Assembly (NCBI GenBank): GCA_002353485.1
Contig: DEJS01000015.1
Span: 45,002 to 54,898, forward strand
DNA from: Prevotella sp. UBA2742
Lineage (GTDB): Bacteria > Bacteroidota > Bacteroidia > Bacteroidales > Bacteroidaceae
Length of the DNA: 9,897 nucleotides
Direction: 5' to 3'
Both the position numbers and the translations under genes were made by a program. Positions 5,729-9,897 of the stretch are shown here, in pieces; the stretch's first letter is position 1; every line of letters begins with the position of its first letter. The notes beneath the pieces are model-generated. The model was given only the letters and a program-made list of their open reading frames with translations. It did no database searches and was not told the DNA's origin.

Positions 5729-6286
5729 TTAATCGTTTTTAGCGTTCTTAAAAGGCAGACCGAAAGCCTTCAGCAGAGCATAACCCTCCTCGTCCGTCTT
5801 TGCAGTCGTCACGAAGGTGATGTTCATACCCTGAATGCGGTCTACAGTGTCGATATTAATCTCAGGGAAGATAATCTGTTCCTGAACACCGAGGGTGTAG
5901 TTACCACGGCCGTCAAACTTGCTCTCAATACCCTTAAAGTCACGGATACGGGGCAGAGCCACGCGAACCAGCTTCTCCAAGAACTCGTACATGCGCTCAC
6001 GACGCAGTGTAACCATTACACCGATAGGCATCTTTTTACGGAGCTTGAAGTTGGCAATATCCTTCTTAGAGTAGGTAGCCACAGCCTTCTGACCACAAAT
6101 AGTAGTAATCTCGTTGATAGCCACGTCAATGATCTTCTTGTCCTGTGTAGCATCACCCAGACCCTGGTTGACAACTATCTTCTTCAGGACGGGAACCTGC
6201 ATCTTGCTGCTGTAGTTGAACTGTTTCTCAAGTGCCGGAGCAATCTGCTCATTGTACACTTTCTTTAGTTGTGCTGTATTTGCCAT
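5729..6286 (-). CDS. rplE: 50S ribosomal protein L5 (uL5)
   Basis: L5 binds 5S rRNA, places it in the central protuberance and contacts P-site tRNA and S13 across the subunit bridge. The product is 185 residues, close to the usual 180. Motifs seen are VLKKIVVNQGLGDA at about residues 33-46, RLR-type basic loops (KLRKKMPIGVMVTLR), PRIRDFKGI at 112-120 and GRGNYTLGVQEQ at 126-137. The start is fixed by TAATG: the A of the rplX stop is the first base of this ATG, a termination-reinitiation arrangement. In E. coli this start region is the S8 repressor target; I cannot see a clear equivalent here. Confidence 0.98.
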   Translation of the reverse strand: MANTAQLKKVYNEQIAPALEKQFNYSSKMQVPVLKKIVVNQGLGDATQDKKIIDVAINEITTICGQKAVATYSKKDIANFKLRKKMPIGVMVTLRRERMYEFLEKLVRVALPRIRDFKGIESKFDGRGNYTLGVQEQIIFPEINIDTVDRIQGMNITFVTTAKTDEEGYALLKAFGLPFKNAKND

Positions 6287-6603
6287 TACTTAATCTCCTC
6301 TCCTGACTTTTTAGCAATACGAATCACGTTCTTGCCCTCGTGCTTGATAGCGACACGGGTGGCCTTTCCGCTCTTCGGATCGATGAGACTTAAATTAGAG
6401 ATGTGAACAGGAGCCTCCTGCTTCACAATACCTCCCTGGGGGTTCTTGGCGCTTGGCTTAGCACTCTTGGAGACCATATTAACGCCCTCCACCAGTGCAC
6501 GCTGCTTCTCTACGAGAACCTTCAGCACCTTACCAGTCTTGCCCTTGTCCTCACCGGCCAGGACCATGACTGTATCGTTTTTACGAATATGTAACTTAGC
6601 CAT
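6286..6603 (-). CDS. rplX: 50S ribosomal protein L24 (uL24)
   Basis: L24 is an early assembly initiator protein of the 50S subunit that binds 23S rRNA domain I near the exit tunnel. The product is 105 residues, normal for the family. A KOW motif occupies about residues 9-35 (NDTVMVLAGEDKGKTGKVLK). After it come EGVNMVSKSAKPSAKN and GGIVKQEAPVHISNLSL, both standard for L24. The gene begins 20 bases after rplN and ends by sharing one base with rplE. The leader is A/T-rich and has no SD motif. Confidence 0.97.
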   Translation of the reverse strand: MAKLHIRKNDTVMVLAGEDKGKTGKVLKVLVEKQRALVEGVNMVSKSAKPSAKNPQGGIVKQEAPVHISNLSLIDPKSGKATRVAIKHEGKNVIRIAKKSGEEIK

Positions 6604-6623
6604 TACTTTTATCAGTTTTAAAT

Positions 6624-6989
6624 TTAAAGAACCTCAGGTGCCAGTGATACGACCTTCATGTTAACTGCACGGAGCTCACGGGCTACGGGGCCGAAGATAC
6701 GGCTGCCACGAAGCTCACCAGCATTGTTCAACAGCACACAGGCATTGTCGTCGAAACGGATGTAAGAACCATCGGCACGACGTATTTCCTTCTTTGTGCG
6801 AACAACCAGAGCCTTAGAAACTGCACCCTTCTTAACGTCACTTGTGGGGATTGCGTTCTTGATAGCAACGACAATCACGTCACCTACGCTTGCATAACGA
6901 CGGCGGGTACCACCCAACACGCGAATGCAGAGCGCCTCGCGAGCACCGCTGTTATCAGCTACGGTTAGTCTTGTTTCTGTTTGTATCAT
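6624..6989 (-). CDS. rplN: 50S ribosomal protein L14 (uL14)
   Basis: L14 binds 23S rRNA at the subunit interface, forms intersubunit bridge B8 with 16S rRNA and is the docking site for the silencing factor RsfS. The product is 121 residues, the usual length. It begins MIQTETRLTVADNSGAR and contains the beta-barrel core with IRVLGGTRRRYASVGD at about residues 22-37 and the C-terminal segment GSRIFGPVARELR. The ATG is 2 bases after the rpsQ stop (TAATTATG), so coupling to S17 is likely. In E. coli L14 opens the spc operon; here no promoter-sized gap separates it from the S10 section, so the two appear to be cotranscribed. Confidence 0.98.
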   Translation of the reverse strand: MIQTETRLTVADNSGAREALCIRVLGGTRRRYASVGDVIVVAIKNAIPTSDVKKGAVSKALVVRTKKEIRRADGSYIRFDDNACVLLNNAGELRGSRIFGPVARELRAVNMKVVSLAPEVL

Positions 6990-6991
6990 AA

Positions 6992-7258
6992 TTACTTAGC
7001 CTTTTCAACGATTTGTACTAAACGCCATCTCTTTGTCTTTGAGAGGGGGCGGGTCTCCATAATGAGCACGGTGTCACCAACGTTGCACTCATTCTTCTCA
7101 TCGTGAGCATGGTACTTCTTCGTCTTCTGGACGAACTTACCATAAATCGGGTGCTTCTCCTTGAACTTAGCGGCAATAACAATGGTTTTATCCATCTTGT
7201 TGCTGATTACGACACCCTGTCTTGTCTTTCTTAAATTTCTTGTTTCCATCTGGACCAT
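6992..7258 (-). CDS. rpsQ: 30S ribosomal protein S17 (uS17)
   Basis: S17 is a primary 16S rRNA-binding protein of the 30S body with an OB fold. The product is 88 residues from the first ATG, and the core runs from ETRNLRKTRQGVVIS to the C-terminal signature GDTVLIMETRPLSKTKRW at about residues 61-78. The start is ambiguous. The first ATG (7258) is 3 bases after the rpmC stop. A second in-frame ATG at 7249 gives METRNLRK and 85 residues, which fits remembered Bacteroidales homologues better. Neither has an SD motif. The stop is 2 bases before rplN. Confidence 0.95.
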   Translation of the reverse strand: MVQMETRNLRKTRQGVVISNKMDKTIVIAAKFKEKHPIYGKFVQKTKKYHAHDEKNECNVGDTVLIMETRPLSKTKRWRLVQIVEKAK

Positions 7259-7261
7259 TTG

Positions 7262-7456
7262 TTATTTGTTAAGTTCTCTCTGTCGGAGTTCTGTCTTCAT
7301 ACGTGCGATGTCACGACGAGCGGCCTTAATCTGTGATGGATTCTCCATGGGAGTCACTGCGTGGTTCAGCTTCATCTGCTGGTAATTGGCCACCTCAGTC
7401 TCCAGCTTCTCGGCCAGTTCCTTGGTCTCGAGACCTTTAATTTCATTCATCTTCAT
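7262..7456 (-). CDS. rpmC: 50S ribosomal protein L29 (uL29)
   Basis: L29 lies near the exit tunnel on the 50S surface and helps form the docking site for trigger factor and SRP. The product is 64 residues, normal for the family. It forms two helices: MNEIKGLETKELAEKL, and the conserved ENPSQIKAARRDIARMKT at about residues 38-55. A second in-frame ATG lies at codon 3 (7450), so MNEIKG could be the true N-terminus. The first ATG is 3 bases after the rplP stop (TAAGCTATG), which implies tight translational coupling. No SD motif is visible. Confidence 0.96.
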   Translation of the reverse strand: MKMNEIKGLETKELAEKLETEVANYQQMKLNHAVTPMENPSQIKAARRDIARMKTELRQRELNK

Positions 7457-7459
7457 AGC

Positions 7460-7888
7460 TTAAGCGTTTTTATCGTAATCGCGTCTAACAACAAACTTAG
7501 TCTTCACAGGCAGTTTCTGGGCGCCAAGGCGCAGAGCCTCTTTGGCAACCTCGAAGGGGACACCCTCTACCTCAAACAGAATACGACCCGGTGTTACGGG
7601 AGCGACCCATCCTGCGGGGTCACCCTTACCTTTACCCATTCGCACGTCAGCAGGCTTGCGAGTGATGGGCTTATCCGGGAAGATGCGAATCCAAACCTGA
7701 CCTTCACGGTTCATATAACGGTTGATGGCAACACGTGCTGCCTCAATCTGTCGGCTGTCAATCCACTTGGCGTCCAGCGTCTTGATGCCGAACGAGCCGA
7801 AAGCCAGCTGCGTACCGCGATGGGCGTTGCCTTTGTTGCCACGTCCGTCCTGCGGTCTTCTATATCTTACTCTCTTAGGTTGTAACAT
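7460..7888 (-). CDS. rplP: 50S ribosomal protein L16 (uL16)
   Basis: L16 binds near the A-site tRNA and is a late-assembling protein of the 50S subunit. The product is 142 residues, slightly longer than the usual 136-138. It opens MLQPKRVRYRRPQDGR and contains the signature KPADVRMGKGKG at about residues 78-89; Arg83 matches the position hydroxylated in E. coli (Arg81), though modification here is unknown. The start is supported by the N-terminus and by AGAAGGA in the leader (AAGGA at 7896-7900), 7 bases before the ATG, one of the few SD-like motifs in this cluster. The stop is 3 bases from the rpmC start. Confidence 0.98.
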   Translation of the reverse strand: MLQPKRVRYRRPQDGRGNKGNAHRGTQLAFGSFGIKTLDAKWIDSRQIEAARVAINRYMNREGQVWIRIFPDKPITRKPADVRMGKGKGDPAGWVAPVTPGRILFEVEGVPFEVAKEALRLGAQKLPVKTKFVVRRDYDKNA

Positions 7889-7902
7889 GATAGATTCCTT
7901 CT

Positions 7903-8637
7903 TTAACGGTTATTATTTTTCTTGTTGCGGAAACGTCTGCCACCGTTATCACGACCACCGTTCGAGCGAGCGCCACCCTTCTCCTGAGCGAAGTTGGGAG
8001 CCAGGTCTACCTTTCCGTAAATCTCGCCACGGCATATCCAGACCTTCAGACCTAACAGGCCAACCTTAGTCAGGGCCTCTGCCTGGCAGTAATCGATGTC
8101 AGCACGGAAGGTATGCAGCGGGGTGCGGCCTTCCTTAATCATTTCGCTACGTGCTATTTCAGCACCGTTCAGACGGCCGCTGATCTGCACCTTAATACCC
8201 TCTGCTCCTGCACGCATCGTGTTAGCCACAGCCATCTTGATAGCACGACGGTAAGCAATCTTACCCTCTATCTGGCGAGCGATGTTGTTAGCTACGATGG
8301 TAGCATCAAGCTCAGGCTTCTTTACCTCATAGATGTTAATCTGTATCTCCTTGTCGTAGAGTTTCTTCAGCTCTTCCTTGAGCTTGTCGACATCCTGACC
8401 ACCTTTACCAATGACCAGACCCGGACGGGCTGTGCAGATGGTGATGGTAACCAGCTTCAGCGTACGCTCGATGACAATCTTCGAGATGCTGGCCTTAGCC
8501 AGACGCTCGTTCAGATACTTGCGGATTTTCTGATCCTCTACCAGGTTGTCACCGAAGCTCTTGCCTCCGAACCAATTGGAATCCCAACCCTTGACAATAC
8601 CAAGACGGTTGCTAATCGGATTTACTTTCTGTCCCAT
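7903..8637 (-). CDS. rpsC: 30S ribosomal protein S3 (uS3)
   Basis: S3 lies at the mRNA entry channel of the 30S subunit, and in E. coli it contributes to mRNA unwinding. The product is 244 residues. The N-terminus MGQKVNPISNRLG is standard. A type II KH domain follows, with the GxxG loop IGKGG at about residues 76-80. The helicase-linked basic residues of E. coli (Arg131, Arg132, Lys135) correspond to Arg130, Arg131 and Lys134 in YRRAIKMAV. The signature from GRLNGAEIAR to RADIDY is intact. The last 27 residues are a low-complexity basic tail rich in Gly, Asn and Arg, which is variable in this family. The start is 5 bases after rplV, and the stop is 14 bases before rplP. Confidence 0.98.
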   Translation of the reverse strand: MGQKVNPISNRLGIVKGWDSNWFGGKSFGDNLVEDQKIRKYLNERLAKASISKIVIERTLKLVTITICTARPGLVIGKGGQDVDKLKEELKKLYDKEIQINIYEVKKPELDATIVANNIARQIEGKIAYRRAIKMAVANTMRAGAEGIKVQISGRLNGAEIARSEMIKEGRTPLHTFRADIDYCQAEALTKVGLLGLKVWICRGEIYGKVDLAPNFAQEKGGARSNGGRDNGGRRFRNKKNNNR

Positions 8638-8642
8638 ACCTT

Positions 8643-9044
8643 TTACTTATCATTAGTTTTAGCGTCAACAAACAGAGTCACATGGTTCGAACGCTTACGG
8701 ATACGATAGCCACGGCCCTGAGGTGCCGGTCTCATACGTTTCATTGTCACACCCTCGTCGACGAAGATACGGCTTATATACAGTTCGCCGTCCTCTGCCT
8801 TGCGGTCATTCTTGGCCTCCCAGTTGGCGATAGCCGAGCGGAGAAGCTTCTCTACATTTTCTGAAGCAGCCTTCTTCGAGAAACGCAGCACACCCAGTGC
8901 GCGGTTCACCTCCATGCCACGTATCATGTCTACGACATAACGCATCTTGCGAGGTGAAGAGGGACAGCCTTTCAGCTTTGCAAAGTACTGTGTCTTATTG
9001 GCTGCTTTTCTCTGTTCAGCCGCTAATCTTTTTCTTGCTCCCAT
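8643..9044 (-). CDS. rplV: 50S ribosomal protein L22 (uL22)
   Basis: L22 binds 23S rRNA, and its beta-hairpin lines the nascent peptide exit tunnel near the macrolide site. The product is 133 residues, somewhat longer than E. coli L22 (110) because of N- and C-terminal extensions typical of Bacteroidetes. Residues about 27-75 form the globular core (SSPRKMRYVVDMIRGM and following). The C-terminal signature runs over about residues 101-121, starting MKRMRPAPQGRGYRIR, and forms the tunnel hairpin. The ATG follows the 7-bp repeat array by 3 bases, with no SD motif. The stop is 5 bases before rpsC, suggesting translational coupling to S3. Confidence 0.97.
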   Translation of the reverse strand: MGARKRLAAEQRKAANKTQYFAKLKGCPSSPRKMRYVVDMIRGMEVNRALGVLRFSKKAASENVEKLLRSAIANWEAKNDRKAEDGELYISRIFVDEGVTMKRMRPAPQGRGYRIRKRSNHVTLFVDAKTNDK

Positions 9045-9047
9045 TAT

Positions 9048-9082
9048 AATTCTTAATTCTTAATTCTTAATTCTTAATTCTT
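9048..9082 (-). repeat. Five-copy 7-bp tandem repeat upstream of rplV
   Basis: Five perfect head-to-tail copies of AATTCTT on the + strand (AAGAATT on the coding strand) fill most of the 48-base rpsS-rplV gap and end 3 bases before the rplV ATG. Each unit-to-unit junction contains TAA on the coding strand. Because 7 is not a multiple of 3, the array puts stop codons in all three frames. The array lies under the ribosome footprint of the rplV start and supplies an A/T-rich, weakly structured leader. Such perfect short arrays can change copy number by slippage; that this one does so is inference. Confidence 0.95.
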
Positions 9083-9092
9083 ATCCCTGGGA

Positions 9093-9359
9093 TTACTTCT
9101 TGTTACCGGCATGGCCACCGAAACGACGCGTGGGAGAAAACTCGCCCAGCTTGTGTCCTACCATATTCTCGGTAATGTAGACAGGGATGAATTTGTTACC
9201 GTTATGAACTGCAACTGTATGTCCCACGAAATCCGGGGAAATCATTGAAGCTCTGGCCCAAGTCTTGACGACATTCTTCTTACCGCTCTCGTTCATGGCG
9301 AGAATCTTCTTCTCAAGCGATACGTTGATATAAGGGCCTTTTTTTAATGAACGACTCAT
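9093..9359 (-). CDS. rpsS: 30S ribosomal protein S19 (uS19)
   Basis: S19 sits in the head of the 30S subunit, pairs with S13 and contacts the A-site finger. The product is 88 residues, close to the usual 90. It begins MSRSLKKGPYI, the standard N-terminus, and carries the family signature FIPVYITENMVGHKLGEF at about residues 57-74, followed by SPTRRFGGHAG. The ATG is supported by this N-terminus. The 26-base leader after rplB is A-rich and ends AAATT before the ATG. It has no Shine-Dalgarno motif, as is common in Bacteroidetes. Downstream, the 48-base gap to rplV is mostly filled by a 7-bp tandem repeat. Confidence 0.98.
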   Translation of the reverse strand: MSRSLKKGPYINVSLEKKILAMNESGKKNVVKTWARASMISPDFVGHTVAVHNGNKFIPVYITENMVGHKLGEFSPTRRFGGHAGNKK

Positions 9360-9385
9360 AATTTACACTCTTTTTGGTTTCGTGA

Positions 9386-9897
9386 TTACTTCTTGTTTGC
9401 TCTTTCGATGATGTACTTGTTAGACTGCTTCTTCGGAGCGCGAGTCTTGAGACCCTTAGCGTACAAGCCCTTACGAGAACGGGGATGTCCACCAGACTGA
9501 CGTCCTTCACCACCACCCATCGGGTGATCGTGCGGGTTCATAACAACACCACGGTTGTGCGGGCGGCGTCCCAACCAGCGTGAGCGACCGGCCTTACCCG
9601 ACTGCTCCAGAGCGTGGTCAGAGTTACCAACACTACCAATAGTAGCCTTACAAGCTGAGAGCACCTGACGGGTCTCACCTGAAGGAAGCTTAATCACACA
9701 GTAGTTACCCTCACGAGAGGTCAACTGAGCGAAATTACCAGCCGAACGAACCAGCAGGGCACCCTGTCCGGGACGCAACTCAATGTTGTGAATTACGGTA
9801 CCCACAGGAATGTTGGCCAGCGGAAGAGCATTACCTACCTCAGGCACTGCCTCCGCACCCGACATCAAGGTTGCACCAACCTCCAGTCCGTTAGGAG
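9386..9897 (-). CDS. rplB: 50S ribosomal protein L2 (uL2), C-terminal part
   Basis: L2 is a 23S rRNA-binding protein needed for subunit association and for the peptidyl transferase centre. Only the last 169 residues are in the window; the start lies beyond base 9897, and the family is usually about 275 residues. Reading on in frame past the internal ATG at 9865 gives PNGLEVGATLMSGAEA, which continues the family pattern, so the gene is cut by the window edge and not by a start. The family signature near the C-terminus is present as MNPHDHPMGGGEGR, and it keeps the His of DHP that corresponds to E. coli His229. The C-terminal tail is strongly basic (KTRAPKK, ERANKK), as expected for rRNA contact. 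It stops with TAA 26 bases before rpsS. Identification is certain. Confidence 0.97.
   Translation of the reverse strand, partial: PNGLEVGATLMSGAEAVPEVGNALPLANIPVGTVIHNIELRPGQGALLVRSAGNFAQLTSREGNYCVIKLPSGETRQVLSACKATIGSVGNSDHALEQSGKAGRSRWLGRRPHNRGVVMNPHDHPMGGGEGRQSGGHPRSRKGLYAKGLKTRAPKKQSNKYIIERANKK

Noticed and set aside
6617..6628. Perfect 12-bp palindrome TTTAAATTTAAA over the rplN stop
   Set aside because: It consists only of A and T in an A/T-rich spacer and includes the TAA stop; chance is the simplest explanation.
8113..8709. A 198-codon + strand open frame opposite rpsC and the end of rplV
   Set aside because: It is a shadow of S3 coding sequence, with no domain and no promoter-like sequence ahead of it.
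9472..9521. Possible functional change in L2 at the DHPMGGGEGR loop (Met in place of E. coli His231)
   Set aside because: The critical His229 equivalent is present, and I recall Met at this site as usual in Bacteroidetes L2, so it is lineage variation and not an anomaly.
9863..9868. Apparent start of rplB at a TTG/ATG near 9868
   Set aside because: The frame stays open to the window edge and the upstream codons continue L2 sequence, so this is internal to a gene cut by the window.

Overview
The window is one continuous stretch of the S10-spc-alpha ribosomal protein cluster, read entirely on the minus strand. It runs from the 3' part of rplB at the right edge to the 5' part of rpsM at the left edge. 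Twenty-two genes are recognisable, two of them cut by the window edges. In transcription order they are rplB, rpsS, rplV, rpsC, rplP, rpmC, rpsQ, rplN, rplX, rplE, rpsN, rpsH, rplF, rplR, rpsE, rpmD, rplO, secY, map, infA, rpmJ and rpsM. No gap exceeds 112 bases, and most junctions are 1 to 30 bases. There are no mobile elements, tRNAs, rRNAs, CRISPR arrays or phage genes.

The organism is most likely a Bacteroidota member of the order Bacteroidales, probably Prevotella-like. Four things point there. The protein sequences have the style of that phylum (S13, S17, L36, L18). Almost all starts lack a Shine-Dalgarno motif and are preceded by A/T-rich leaders, often ATT. The rpmJ-rpsM gap holds a TACCTTTG box, the typical -7 element of the Bacteroidetes primary sigma factor. 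The order secY-map-infA-rpmJ without adk fits the phylum. Genus is inferred from memory of homologues, not from a search.

Layout: 9897-6992 is the downstream half of the S10 section (L2, S19, L22, S3, L16, L29, S17). Positions 6989-1466 are the spc section (L14, L24, L5, S14, S8, L6, L18, S5, L30, L15, SecY). Positions 1457-304 hold methionine aminopeptidase, IF-1 and L36. The 112-base gap at 192-303 carries a candidate promoter and dyads ahead of rpsM, the first gene of the alpha section. Together the genes supply the 50S and 30S subunits, an initiation factor, the membrane channel for nascent proteins and the enzyme that removes their initiator methionine.

I found no undescribed multi-gene system. 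The points worth a second look are regulatory: a five-copy 7-bp tandem repeat just ahead of rplV, the promoter and overlapping dyads ahead of rpsM, a GC-rich hairpin in the unusually long rpsN-rpsH gap, and a few strong SD motifs (rplF, rpmD) in a lineage that rarely uses them.
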